Assembly (NCBI RefSeq): GCF_000428885.1
Contig: NZ_KE386810.1
Span: forward strand, 580,979-644,978
Source: Geothrix fermentans DSM 14018
GTDB lineage: Bacteria; Acidobacteriota; Holophagae; Holophagales; Holophagaceae
Direction: 5' to 3'
Length of the DNA: 64,000 nucleotides
Of this stretch, positions 1 to 8,493 are shown piece after piece. Position numbers and translations under genes: made by a program. Under the pieces are notes generated by a model that had not been told where the DNA came from, searched no databases, and worked only from the letters and a program-made list of their open reading frames with translations. Within the stretch, counting starts at the first letter, position 1. Each line of letters starts with the position of its first letter.

Positions 1-4
1 TCGC

Positions 5-26
5 GCAACCCCCAGGTTGCATTTTT
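5..26 (+). terminator. Possible rho-independent terminator of an upstream plus-strand gene
   Basis: A 6-bp perfect stem (5-10 with 15-20) and a 4-base loop are followed by a run of five T (22-26). It would end a plus-strand transcript entering from outside the window. The short stem makes this tentative. Confidence 0.4.
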
Positions 27-44
27 GAATCGGCCCGGAAAACC

Positions 45-1886
45 CTAGTGGTTCACCCGCGGTCCGTGCATGAGCTCGACCACGGCCTGGTTCAGGCGCA
101 GGCGGGTCTCGTGGCGCTCGAAGGCGCGGGTGAGGTAGCGGGCCCGGATCTCCATGCCGGTCGGCCCGGGCACCACCTGGACACCGGGCACCGCTGAGAA
201 GGCCTTCACCCGGTACCGGGCTGCGGTCTGCTGCCACTCGGCTTCAGCGATCTTGGCGTTGGCCTGGGTCTGCGTCTCCACCAGCCGCTGGACGCCGTCG
301 AGGACCGGGTAGGGATCCTGGCCCATGGGGAGGACGACGTGGAGTTCATCCCACATCCACTTGCCCGAAGTGGAGAAGTTGAAGAAGTGCCCCTCGATGG
401 CGAAGTTGTTCACGAAGGCCACCCGGCGGCCCGTGGGGTGGCCCGCATCGCTCCAGCTGCCGGTCTCCAGGATCACCGTGCGGAGCAGCCCGATCTCAAC
501 CACCTCGCCGCCCACACCGCGGATCTCCACCCAGTCGCCCATGCGGATGCCATTCTTCCCCATGAGGATGAACCAACCGAAGAAGGCCACGATGAAGTCC
601 TTGAGGGCCACCGTCAGGCCGGCGCCCGCAAGGCCGAAGATGGTGGTGGCCTGGGCCGGCATCCCCATGATCAGGAAGCCGATGGCCAGGACCGCCACCA
701 CGCGCAGGATCACCTTGAACACGGAAGTCGAGGCCCCGAGTGAGACCCGCTCGGCCGAGGAGGCGCGGTCGCGCCGCCAGTCGATGAAGAGGCTGAGCAG
801 GGCGACGACCACCGCCACCCCGAGGATGACCAGACCCTGCGCCAGCATCTTGTGCAGGGCGGCGGTGCGGTAGCCGTCCGCCAGGACGAGCCAGGCGCCA
901 TAGGTCTCGACCAGGCCCTGCTGGTCCTGGATGCGGCGGGAGATGATGGCCAGCCGGCGCTGGGCGTCCCCGAACTGCTTGAGGGAGGACAAGGCGGCCT
1001 TGGCCTCCCCGCGGTCGACCTTGTGTCCGGCCGCTCCATGCATGAGGGATGAGGCGGCGCTCCGGGCAGCCTCGCGATCCTCGGCCTCCTTCTTGACCTG
1101 GGCTTCGACCTCCACCCGCCGCTTGGAGGCGGATTCCACTTTGACCTGGGCTTCGGCCTGGGCCCGGACCAGGCGCTGGCACTTGTCCCGCTGGAACCGC
1201 CACTCCTGCAGCCGCCCCATCAGGCTGCCCGCCTGGAAGGTGCTGGGTGCCTTGGTCCCGACCATGGCCTGGGAGGAATCCCGGTCCGCGGCCTCGTGGG
1301 CCTCCTTCAGGCGGCGGATCCGGGCCTGGGGATCCCCGCCGGCCTGGGCAAGGTCGTCCGAGGCAGTCTCAGCCTCATCCTTGTCCAGCTCCAGCTGGGC
1401 CTTGGCGATGTCAATCTGGTCCTCGAGGACGTCCTTTTCGGATTCCGGGGCCGTGGCGAGCTTCCGGGTCAGTCCGGCCAACTGCTTCTCGCCGGCTTCC
1501 ACGGCCGCCTGGGCCTTGACCTTGGCTTCCATGAGCTCTTTCAGCTCAGGAGTCTCCTTCACCGGGGTGGTCGCCGCCCGGCGGATGGCGAAGCTGAAGG
1601 CGAGGTCCACGGAGTGGTTGCCCAGCCGTTCCGCCTGGAGGGCCAGCTGCTTCTCCTCGAGGGTGATGGCCATGGGCACCAGGCTCCTGGCCGTGAGGAG
1701 CGGCGATTGGTCGATGAGCCGCTCCTGCACCGGGGCGGCCTTCCGCTTGCCTTTCTTCACCGTGGGGGCGGGCGCCTCCTGCCCCGGGGGAGGGGCCGGT
1801 GCCTCCCGGGTCAGGATCCATCCGGCAGTGGCACCGGCCGTAAGGATCAGCAGGGTGGCGGCGGGAATCCAGGATCTGGCGCTCAT
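45..1886 (-). CDS. MscS-family mechanosensitive channel with long coiled-coil N-terminal region
   Basis: Inner-membrane channel of the MscS superfamily, expected to release solutes on hypo-osmotic shock. The 613-aa product has an N-terminal hydrophobic segment (about residues 7-24). Next comes a long Lys/Glu/Ala-rich region with heptad character (about 90-330), and then several membrane segments. The pore-helix/beta-domain stretch is recognisable by GLAGAGLTVALKDFIVAFF followed by GDWVEIRGVGGEVVEIGLL. The open frame extends to a TTG four codons upstream; the ATG at 1886 was chosen as more conventional. The large N-terminal extension resembles MscK/YbdG-type or other periplasmic-domain MscS paralogues more than the small MscS. 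It stands alone. Confidence 0.85.
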   Translation of the reverse strand: MSARSWIPAATLLILTAGATAGWILTREAPAPPPGQEAPAPTVKKGKRKAAPVQERLIDQSPLLTARSLVPMAITLEEKQLALQAERLGNHSVDLAFSFAIRRAATTPVKETPELKELMEAKVKAQAAVEAGEKQLAGLTRKLATAPESEKDVLEDQIDIAKAQLELDKDEAETASDDLAQAGGDPQARIRRLKEAHEAADRDSSQAMVGTKAPSTFQAGSLMGRLQEWRFQRDKCQRLVRAQAEAQVKVESASKRRVEVEAQVKKEAEDREAARSAASSLMHGAAGHKVDRGEAKAALSSLKQFGDAQRRLAIISRRIQDQQGLVETYGAWLVLADGYRTAALHKMLAQGLVILGVAVVVALLSLFIDWRRDRASSAERVSLGASTSVFKVILRVVAVLAIGFLIMGMPAQATTIFGLAGAGLTVALKDFIVAFFGWFILMGKNGIRMGDWVEIRGVGGEVVEIGLLRTVILETGSWSDAGHPTGRRVAFVNNFAIEGHFFNFSTSGKWMWDELHVVLPMGQDPYPVLDGVQRLVETQTQANAKIAEAEWQQTAARYRVKAFSAVPGVQVVPGPTGMEIRARYLTRAFERHETRLRLNQAVVELMHGPRVNH

Positions 1887-1919
1887 TCCACCAGACAACC
1901 ATGAACAGGGCCGGAACGC

Positions 1920-1946
1920 AAAAACCCCGGAGCAGGCTCCGGGGTT
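1920..1946 (-). terminator. Rho-independent terminator after the Cys-rich gene
   Basis: A 10-bp perfect stem (1923-1932 with 1937-1946) and 4-base loop are followed on the minus strand by five T (complement of 1920-1924). It lies directly downstream of the small Cys-rich gene. Confidence 0.8.
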
Positions 1947-1965
1947 CCATGAATGCCGAGGGGAT

Positions 1966-2148
1966 TCAGCCCTTCTTCGGGGCGTCCTTCTTCTTGGCGC
2001 AATCCGGGCAGTCCTTGCAGGAGGCGGCCTTGTTCTTCTCGCAGCAGGCCATCCCGCAGCACTTCTTGGGCTCGGCCTTCTTCTCTTCGGCAGCGTAGCC
2101 GGCCAGGGCGAAGGAGCTCACCAGGGCCAGCGCCAGCATTTTCTTCAT
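1966..2148 (-). CDS. Small exported Cys/Lys-rich protein
   Basis: 60-aa protein with a typical signal peptide: MKK, a hydrophobic core, then an AGYA|AE-like cleavage region. The mature part is rich in Lys, Glu and Cys, with a CCGMACCEKN block and a later CKDCPDC block. Paired Cys in a Lys-rich exported peptide suggest metal or redox binding, but no function can be assigned. The ATG at 2148 was preferred over an in-frame upstream start because GGAG sits 7 bases before it and the signal peptide begins there. It has its own terminator and appears monocistronic. Confidence 0.75.
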   Translation of the reverse strand: MKKMLALALVSSFALAGYAAEEKKAEPKKCCGMACCEKNKAASCKDCPDCAKKKDAPKKG

Positions 2149-2228
2149 GGGGATTCTCCAGGCAGGGGGCACAGCCCCGCACACACACCATAACCCGCGT
2201 CAGGGGATTTCCCCGCGGGAGAAAACCA

Positions 2229-3122
2229 TCAGTGGCCGAACAGATTCTTGAGCACCATGGCGGCCATGGCGGGATTGGCTCCCAGGCGGCGCTTCATGTA
2301 ATGGATGGCGAACTTCCAGTCCTCGGCGAAGGGGACGTAGAGGCGCATGATGTGGCCCCGCTTCACGATCTCCTTCTGGATCTCTGCGCGGGGGACACCC
2401 ATCAGCATCTGGAATTCGTAGGCGTCCTTCGCCACGCCCTTCTTGTCCAGGTGCTCGATGCAGCGGCGGATCAGGGGCTCGTCGTGGGTGGCGATCTCGG
2501 GGTAGTGACCATGGTCCAGCAGCAGCTGCACGTACTCGAAGAGCTTCTCCTTCATGTCCTTCTTGTCCTGCAGGGCGACCTCCGCGGGTTCCTTGTAGAT
2601 GCCGATGCAGATGCGGACCTTGCAGGGCTTGAGGTGGAGGGCCTTGATGTCCTCGCCGGTGCGGAAGAGGCGGCTCTGCAGCACGATGCCGAAGTTGTCG
2701 AACTCATTCCGGATGGCCTTGAACATCCTCAGCGTGACGTCCGTGAAGTGCCGGTCCTCCATGTCCAGGGTGATGTGGACCCCATGCACGGCCGCGGCGG
2801 CGACGATGCGGCGCAGGTTCTCCTGGCAGTAGGCCTCGCTCTCGTTGATGCCCAGCTGCGTGGGCTTGAGGCTGATGCTGGCGTTGGAGCGGGTCTTCAC
2901 CGCCTCGATCATCCTGAAGTACACCTGGACCGTGGCCTCCACATCCTCCCGCTTGAACACCTCCTCGCCCAGCAGGTCCAGGGTGGCCGAGAGCCCCTGC
3001 TTGTGGAGCTCGTCCACCTTGGCCATGCCGCTTTCAAGGCCCTTGCCCGCGCAGTAGGGCGCGGCGAAGGTGCGGACGAGCCCGTCCGGCATGAGATCGA
3101 GCACGATGCGTTTCAAATCCAC
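2229..3122 (-). CDS. Proline dehydrogenase
   Basis: FAD-dependent oxidation of L-proline to pyrroline-5-carboxylate. The 297-aa TIM-barrel protein has the family's strand pattern: SISLKPTQLG, ITLDMEDRHFT, GIVLQSRLFRT, and the C-terminal RLYVPFAEDW and YMKRRL segments, where the last Arg residues bind the substrate carboxylate. The length fits the monofunctional enzyme. A pyrroline-5-carboxylate dehydrogenase is not adjacent, so the second step must be encoded elsewhere. Confidence 0.9.
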   Translation of the reverse strand: MDLKRIVLDLMPDGLVRTFAAPYCAGKGLESGMAKVDELHKQGLSATLDLLGEEVFKREDVEATVQVYFRMIEAVKTRSNASISLKPTQLGINESEAYCQENLRRIVAAAAVHGVHITLDMEDRHFTDVTLRMFKAIRNEFDNFGIVLQSRLFRTGEDIKALHLKPCKVRICIGIYKEPAEVALQDKKDMKEKLFEYVQLLLDHGHYPEIATHDEPLIRRCIEHLDKKGVAKDAYEFQMLMGVPRAEIQKEIVKRGHIMRLYVPFAEDWKFAIHYMKRRLGANPAMAAMVLKNLFGH

Positions 3123-3247
3123 GGTGTTCCTCCCGTCGTTCCTGCGTTTCCCGGCCCTTCCCTGCGGCCGGACAGCCCTACAAATATACCGGCGTCCATG
3201 CTCCTGACCGAGCGCGCAGAATGAGATGTGACCTCGGAGACAACGCG

Positions 3248-3279
3248 AAAAAGCCCGCGGACTTTGGATCCGCGGGCTT
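3248..3279 (-). terminator. Terminator of the tRNA-Lys transcript
   Basis: A perfect 11-bp stem (3251-3261 with 3269-3279) and 7-base loop are followed on the minus strand by five T (complement of 3248-3252). It sits 8 bases past the tRNA 3' end. Confidence 0.85.
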
Positions 3280-3286
3280 CTCGTGC

Positions 3287-3363
3287 TGGTGGTTCCTCTG
3301 GGACTCGAACCCAGGACCCTCTGATTAAGAGTCAGATGCTCTAACCAGCTGAGCTAAGGAACC
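3287..3363 (-). tRNA. tRNA-Lys (anticodon CTT), CCA encoded
   Basis: Read on the minus strand, the sequence folds into a complete cloverleaf. The acceptor stem is GGTTCCT with AGGAACC, the D arm AGCTCAGCTGGTTAGAGC, the anticodon stem TCTGA with TCAGA around loop CTCTTAA (anticodon CTT), and the T arm carries GGTTCGAGTCC. Discriminator A is followed by an encoded CCA. It reads lysine codon AAG, the favoured Lys codon in this GC-rich genome. It lies between proline dehydrogenase and trpS. Confidence 0.97.
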
Positions 3364-3424
3364 GCTGGAAGAACCAGTCTAGCAGGGTGCACCGGGGACG
3401 CAAGAGCCGGATCTGCACCCATTT

Positions 3425-4414
3425 CTAGAGGCTGGGCATCTTCATGGCCCGGCGGACGTCCACCATGGTCTCGGCGGCCACGGCCCGGGCCCGGGCGCTG
3501 CCGTCCTGGAGGACGGCTTCCAGCTCGGCGGGATGGGCCAGGGAGGCCTCGATCTTCTCCCGCACGGGCTCCACGCGCCGGATGATGGCCTCGGCCACGC
3601 GCTTCTTGCAGTCGAAGCAGCCGATGCCCGCCCGGCGGCACTCCGTGTTCACCATCTGCACGGTCGCGTCGTCGCTGAAGAGCTTGTGGAAGTCGAAAAC
3701 CGGGCAGATGTCGGGGTTGCCGGGATCGGTCTTCCGGACGCGGGCGGGATCGGAGGCCATCTGCCGGGTACACTTCTCGAGGATGGCGGCATTGGTGTCG
3801 CGCAGGTAGATGCAGTTCCCGTAGCTCTTGGACATCTTCCGCCCGTCGAGGCCCGGCACCTTGGGCGTCTTGGTGAGCACGGCCTCGGGCTCCGGGAAGA
3901 CCTCCTTCTGGTAGAGGAAGTTGAAGCGGCGGAGTACCTCGCGGGCCAGTTCGATGTGGAAGAGCTGGTCCTCGCCCACGGGCACCTTGTGGGCGCGGTA
4001 GATGATGATGTCGGCGGTCATCAGGAGGGGGTAGCCCAGGAAGCCGTAGCTGCCGAGGTCGGCCACGGCGTTCTGCAGCTTTTCCTTGTAGGTGGGCACC
4101 CGCTCCAGCCAGGAGAGGGGCGTCACCATGGACAGCAGCAGGTGCAGCTCCGCGTGCTCCTTCACGAGGCTCTGCACGAAGATGGTGGCCTTCTGCGGAT
4201 CCAACCCCGCGGCCAGGTAGGTGGCGGTCAGCTCCAGCGTGGCGGGCCAGATCTCATCCACGGCCTCGTACTTCGACGTGAGCGCATGCCAGTCCGCGAT
4301 CATGTAGAAGGCCTCGCCCTGGCCCTGAAGCACCGTGAAGTTGTCCAGGGCTCCCACCAGGTGGCCGATGTGCTGGGAGCCCGAGGGCTGGATGCCGGAA
4401 AGGATGCGTTGCAT
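3425..4414 (-). CDS. trpS: Tryptophanyl-tRNA synthetase
   Basis: Charges tRNA-Trp with tryptophan. The 329-aa product is the usual bacterial TrpRS length. The class I signatures are clear: an N-terminal PSGSQHIGHLVGA (HIGH-like) and a C-terminal GRKMSKSYGN (KMSKS). The sequence also contains MVTPLSWLERVPTYKEK and the PVGEDQLFHIELARE motif typical of TrpRS. The ATG at 4414 begins with MQRILSGIQPSG, the normal family N-terminus. The next gene upstream (protease) ends 24 bases away, so the two may be co-transcribed. Confidence 0.97.
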   Translation of the reverse strand: MQRILSGIQPSGSQHIGHLVGALDNFTVLQGQGEAFYMIADWHALTSKYEAVDEIWPATLELTATYLAAGLDPQKATIFVQSLVKEHAELHLLLSMVTPLSWLERVPTYKEKLQNAVADLGSYGFLGYPLLMTADIIIYRAHKVPVGEDQLFHIELAREVLRRFNFLYQKEVFPEPEAVLTKTPKVPGLDGRKMSKSYGNCIYLRDTNAAILEKCTRQMASDPARVRKTDPGNPDICPVFDFHKLFSDDATVQMVNTECRRAGIGCFDCKKRVAEAIIRRVEPVREKIEASLAHPAELEAVLQDGSARARAVAAETMVDVRRAMKMPSL

Positions 4415-4438
4415 GGGAACTCCGATGGGGCGCGTGGA

Positions 4439-5188
4439 TCAGAAGTGGAGGACGAGGCGGGCGACGAGCTCGATGCCGTAGAACACCAGCCCGAACACGG
4501 GACCCAGCACGTAGCCCAGGAGCCCCGTGAGGGCCACCACGATGAGGATGCCGCCCATCCAGGGCTGGATCCGGTCGAACTTCGGCAGCCAGCGCCAGGG
4601 CAGGAAGCCCCGCAGGATGCCGGCTCCGTCCAGGGGCCCCATGGGCAGCAGGTTGAAGAGGGCCAGGCCGATGTTGATGAGCACCAGGCGCCCGAGCAGG
4701 GCCAGGAAGAGCGTGGTGGTGGTCCCCAGCTGGAGCACCTGGAGGCTCTCCACCTTGCCGGCCAGCAGCGCCCGCGCGAAGACCCGGAACTCCATCTCGG
4801 GCACGGGCGCCACGGCCTTCACCATCAGGAGCATGATCCCCAGGAAGACCACAGCCTGGATCAGGTTCGACGCCGGCCCCGCGCTGGCCACGAAGGCATA
4901 GCCCACCCGCTGGGTGAAGCGGCGGGTGAGCTTGCGGGGATCCACGGGCACGGGCTTGGCCCAGCCGATGAAGGGGAAGCCCGTGGCCATGCCCAGCAGG
5001 GGGAAGACGAAGGTGCCCAGGAGGTCCATGTGGGCCAGGGGGTTCAGCGTCATCCGGCCCAGGCGCGCCGCCGTGTCGTCCTCCAGCAGGTAGGCCGCCG
5101 TGGCATGGCTGGCCTCGTGCACGCTCAGGCTGAAGAGGAGGGCCACGTAGCTGACGAGGATGGTGGGGATGGAGATGCTGTCGAACAC
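4439..5188 (-). CDS. Site-2-type zinc metalloprotease (peptidase M50, Rip2-like)
   Basis: 249-aa polytopic membrane protein of the M50 family of intramembrane or membrane-associated proteases. The zinc motif SVHEASHAT (HExxH) lies near the N-terminus. The second catalytic motif is NLLPMGPLDGAGIL, and an ASAGPASNLIQA segment is also conserved. The reading frame continues upstream into tlyA, but the GTG at 5188 with GGAG five bases before it gives a normal Rip2-like N-terminus in a membrane helix, so it was chosen. The substrate is unknown. It follows tlyA on the same strand. Confidence 0.85.
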   Translation of the reverse strand: MFDSISIPTILVSYVALLFSLSVHEASHATAAYLLEDDTAARLGRMTLNPLAHMDLLGTFVFPLLGMATGFPFIGWAKPVPVDPRKLTRRFTQRVGYAFVASAGPASNLIQAVVFLGIMLLMVKAVAPVPEMEFRVFARALLAGKVESLQVLQLGTTTTLFLALLGRLVLINIGLALFNLLPMGPLDGAGILRGFLPWRWLPKFDRIQPWMGGILIVVALTGLLGYVLGPVFGLVFYGIELVARLVLHF

Positions 5189-5225
5189 CCGGGCTCCGGC
5201 AATCCCCCAGTGTACAGGCTGGGGG

Positions 5226-5996
5226 TCAGAGCCCCAAAGCGGCCAGGGCCGGCCCCAGGGTCCCCGCCGAAGCTCCCAGGCCCAGTCGCAGGAGGAACTC
5301 GACGTTGCCCTCGCCGCCCCGGATGGGGCTTTCCGCCAGGTCCAGGGGGCGCAGCTCCGTGCCCGCGAAGAAGGTCCAGGTCTCCACCAGCACGCGGCGA
5401 TGGACGGCGGGATCGCGCACGATGCCACCGGCGCCCACGTCCTCCCGGCCCGCCTCGAACTGGGGCTTCACCAGCAGCACGGCCTCCGCCCCGGCTTCGA
5501 GGCTCGGCAGGATGGGCGGAATGGCCAGGCGCAGGGAGATGAAGCTCAGGTCCGCCACCAGCAGGCTGCAGCGCTCAGGGATGCGGGCCGGATCCCAGGT
5601 GCGGAGGTTCATGTGCTCCATGGAGACCACCCGGGGATCGCTCCGCAGCTTCCAGTGGAGCTGGTTGGTGCCCACGTCCACGGCATAGACTTTCGCCGCG
5701 CCCCGCTGGAGCAGGCAGTCCGTGAAGCCGCCGGTGCTGGCCCCGGCGTCGAAGCAGATGCGGCCGGTGGGATCGATGGTCCAGCGGTCCAGGGCCCCGG
5801 CCAGCTTGAGCCCGCCCCGGCTCACGAAGGGCAGCGCATCCCCGCGCAGGCGGATGGAGGCCGCCTCGTCCACGGCCGTGCCCGCCTTGGTGACGGGCCG
5901 GTCCTCCACCAGCACCTCCCCTGCCAGGATGCGGGCCTGGGCCTTGGCGCGGGTCTCGCATAGGCCGCGCTGCACCAGGAGCTGGTCCAGACGCAT
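5226..5996 (-). CDS. tlyA: TlyA-family rRNA 2'-O-methyltransferase
   Basis: 256-aa protein with an N-terminal S4 RNA-binding domain (MRLDQLLVQRGLCETRAKAQ) and an FtsJ-like SAM methyltransferase domain, including FDAGASTGGFTDCLLQ, AVDVGTNQL and LLVADLSFISLR. TlyA enzymes methylate ribose in 16S and/or 23S rRNA; the old name hemolysin A reflects a secondary phenotype. The start at 5996 places the S4 domain at the N-terminus and leaves one base between it and the mltG stop, so the two are probably translationally coupled. Confidence 0.93.
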   Translation of the reverse strand: MRLDQLLVQRGLCETRAKAQARILAGEVLVEDRPVTKAGTAVDEAASIRLRGDALPFVSRGGLKLAGALDRWTIDPTGRICFDAGASTGGFTDCLLQRGAAKVYAVDVGTNQLHWKLRSDPRVVSMEHMNLRTWDPARIPERCSLLVADLSFISLRLAIPPILPSLEAGAEAVLLVKPQFEAGREDVGAGGIVRDPAVHRRVLVETWTFFAGTELRPLDLAESPIRGGEGNVEFLLRLGLGASAGTLGPALAALGL

Positions 5997-5997
5997 C

Positions 5998-7014
5998 TTA
6001 GCCACGGGCCTGCTTCCGCTGCCGGGCCAGCTCCTTGCGGTAGGTCCCCACATTGCGGTTGTGGTCCCGCAGGCTGGGGGCGAAGTTATGGCCGCCCCGG
6101 CCCGTGGCCACGAAGTAGAGATCCTTCCCCGAGAGCGGCTCCTTCGCCGCGTCGATGGCCGAAGGGCTGGGCACGGCGATGGGCGTGGGCGGAAGTCCCT
6201 TCACCGAGTAGGTGTTGAAGCGGCTGGGCCGGCGGATGTCCTCGGGCGTAGGGGCGGTGAAGCGCAGGTCGCCGGCGGCCCACCGCGCGTAGAGGCTGGT
6301 GGGGTCGCACTGGAGGCGCATGCCGATCTTCAGCCGCTTCAGATAGACACCCGCCACCCGGGGCTGCTCCTCCACCAGCTTGGTCTCCTTCTCCACCAGG
6401 CTCGCCAGGATGAGCGTCTGGTAGGGGGGCAGCGCGCCGCCCTCCAGCCGGGGCCGCACCTGGTCTCGGAAGGCCTCCACCAGCATGAGCATGATCTCCT
6501 CGGGCTCCAGCGCATGGTGCAGCTTGTAGGTGGCCGGGGCCACGAGCCCCTCCAGGCTTTCGGCGTCCTCGAATCCGGCCGTCCTGGCCAGGCGCGGGCT
6601 CTTCCACAGGGTCCAGAAGACCTCCTCGGGCACGAAGTCCTTCAGGCGCTTCTGCACGGCCCAGGCATGGGCCCCTTCGGGGATGGACACGGAGGTGTAG
6701 TGGATCTCCGCGCGGCGCAGCTTCCCGGTCACGTCCGACAGGCTGGCCCGGGGGGCGAAGGTGTATTCGCCCCGGATGAGCTGGAGCTTCCGGGTCCGGG
6801 CCCAGAGCTTGAACAGCGAGGCCGAGCGGATGACACCGTCCCGCTCCAGCTGGTCCGCGATCTGGTTGATGCTGGCGCCCTTCCTCACCAGGACCGTGGC
6901 CTCCTCCCGGAGGGGCCCCCGCCCCTTCCAGGCCCACCAGGCGCCAGCGGCGGGAGCCACGGCCAGGATCAACGTGGCCAGGAAGAATCTGAGGGACATC
7001 GAAGAACGCGCCAT
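5998..7014 (-). CDS. mltG: Endolytic peptidoglycan transglycosylase MltG
   Basis: Membrane-anchored lytic transglycosylase (YceG family) that cuts nascent glycan strands and helps set their length. The 338-aa product has one N-terminal membrane anchor (FFLATLILAVAPAAGAWWAW). A LysM-like part follows (VRKGASINQIADQLERDGVI), and then the catalytic YceG region with LASLVEKETKLVEEQP, whose first Glu is the catalytic acid, and QCDPTSLYA. Start choice is uncertain: ATG 7014 has GGAGG only one base away, while ATG 6999 is 16 bases from it. It is divergent from the permease gene. Confidence 0.93.
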   Translation of the reverse strand: MARSSMSLRFFLATLILAVAPAAGAWWAWKGRGPLREEATVLVRKGASINQIADQLERDGVIRSASLFKLWARTRKLQLIRGEYTFAPRASLSDVTGKLRRAEIHYTSVSIPEGAHAWAVQKRLKDFVPEEVFWTLWKSPRLARTAGFEDAESLEGLVAPATYKLHHALEPEEIMLMLVEAFRDQVRPRLEGGALPPYQTLILASLVEKETKLVEEQPRVAGVYLKRLKIGMRLQCDPTSLYARWAAGDLRFTAPTPEDIRRPSRFNTYSVKGLPPTPIAVPSPSAIDAAKEPLSGKDLYFVATGRGGHNFAPSLRDHNRNVGTYRKELARQRKQARG

Positions 7015-7062
7015 GCCTCCAGAATGCCGTGGTAGCGTGGATCCATCCACCCAAGGAACCTG

Positions 7063-8493
7063 ATGAGCACCCCCGGCTACCGCCGTCACGTCGGTCTGTT
7101 CTCGGCCACCATGCTGATCGCTGGCTCCATGATCGGCTCTGGCGTATTCATCGTCGCGGCGGATATGGTCCGCACGGGCGGTTCCGGCGGCTTCCTGCTG
7201 GCGGCCTGGGGCCTCACGGCCGTGCTCACGCTCTTCGCGGCCCTCAGCTACGGGGAGCTCGCGGGGATGTTCCCCCAGGCTGGCGGCCAATACACCTACC
7301 TGCGGGAGACCTACGGCCCCACCGTGGGCTTCCTCTATGGCTGGACCTTCTTCGTGGTCATCGAGTGCGGCACCATCGCCGCCGTGGCCGTGGGCTTCGG
7401 GAAGTACCTGGGCAGCTTCCTCCCGGCGGTCACGGACTCGGCCTGGATCGGCCCTCACCTGGACGTGCCCCTGATGAAGGTTTCGCATGCCATCGCCGTG
7501 GGGCCCTACCACTTGGGGCTGACGCCCTCCCGCCTGTCCGGCGTGGTGGTGGTGCTGCTGCTCAGCGCCGTGAACCTCTACGGCGTGCGCCTGGGCTCCC
7601 GCATCCAGGATCTCTTCACCGTGGCCAAGATCGGCGGCCTCGCGGCCCTGATCCTCCTGGGCCTGATGCTGAAGCCCGCCGTCGCCCCCTCCCAGGCTCC
7701 CTTCACCGCCGGCGACGGCGCCGCCCTGCCCTTCCTGACGGCCCTGCTGGTGGTGCAGACCGGCAGCCTCTTCTCCGCGGACGCCTGGAACGCCATTACG
7801 TTCATCGCGGGGGAGGTGAAGGATCCGCGGCGAACCATCCCCTACGCCCTGCTGGTGGGCACGACCCTGGTCTGCGGCCTCTACATCCTGGCCAACGCCG
7901 CCTACCTGCGGGTGCTGGGTCCCACGGGCATCGCCCACGCCCCCCAGGACCGCGTGGGCAGCGCGGCCCTCCAGGCCCTGCTGGGCAGCGGCGGCGGCCT
8001 CATCATGGCCGGCAGCATCCTCATCTCGATGTTCGGCTGCCTCAACGGCCTGATCCTCTCAGGCGCCCGGGTCTACCAGCGCATGGCAGAGGACGGCCTG
8101 TTCTATCCCCGCGCCGCCCTCCTCAACGAGCACGGCGTCCCGGGCTTCGGCCTCTGGATCCAGGCCTTCTGGACCTGCCTGCTCACCCTTACGGGCACCT
8201 ATGGCCAGCTGCTGGACTTCGTGATGCTGCCCACAATCCTCTTCTACATCCTGGCCGTGGGCGGGGTCATCCTGCTGCGCCGGCGGCGGCCCGATCTCGA
8301 GCGCCCCGTGAAAGTCTGGGGCTATCCCTTCGTCCCCGGACTCTACCTCCTGGGGGCCACGGCCATCATCGGCGCCCTCTTCATCTACCGTCCCAGCTAT
8401 TCGTGGCCCGGCCTGGCCCTGGTGGCCCTGGGCTGGCCCGTCTACCTCGCCGTGAAACCCCGCGTCGCGGCCCCTGGAGGGAGTCTCCCATGA
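7063..8493 (+). CDS. APC-superfamily amino-acid permease
   Basis: 476-aa polytopic inner-membrane transporter with about 12 helices. The first helix carries SATMLIAGSMIGSGVFI, the unwound substrate-binding GSG motif of APC amino-acid transporters. A later FAALSYGELAGMFPQAGGQYTY segment is also typical of the family. AAGGA lies five bases before the ATG. The last bases overlap the ATG of the next gene (ATGA), so the permease and the dehydrogenase are made together. This hints that the substrate is an amino acid used by that enzyme; the exact substrate cannot be told. Confidence 0.9.
   Translation: MSTPGYRRHVGLFSATMLIAGSMIGSGVFIVAADMVRTGGSGGFLLAAWGLTAVLTLFAALSYGELAGMFPQAGGQYTYLRETYGPTVGFLYGWTFFVVIECGTIAAVAVGFGKYLGSFLPAVTDSAWIGPHLDVPLMKVSHAIAVGPYHLGLTPSRLSGVVVVLLLSAVNLYGVRLGSRIQDLFTVAKIGGLAALILLGLMLKPAVAPSQAPFTAGDGAALPFLTALLVVQTGSLFSADAWNAITFIAGEVKDPRRTIPYALLVGTTLVCGLYILANAAYLRVLGPTGIAHAPQDRVGSAALQALLGSGGGLIMAGSILISMFGCLNGLILSGARVYQRMAEDGLFYPRAALLNEHGVPGFGLWIQAFWTCLLTLTGTYGQLLDFVMLPTILFYILAVGGVILLRRRRPDLERPVKVWGYPFVPGLYLLGATAIIGALFIYRPSYSWPGLALVALGWPVYLAVKPRVAAPGGSLP

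Noticed and set aside
5189..5428. N-terminal extension of the M50 protease frame
   Set aside because: It overlaps tlyA and has Arg/Ser/Trp-rich shadow composition. The GTG at 5188 with a good ribosome site explains the real start.
3533..5542. 669-aa plus-strand open frame
   Set aside because: Antisense to trpS, the M50 protease and tlyA, all of which have clear family motifs on the minus strand.
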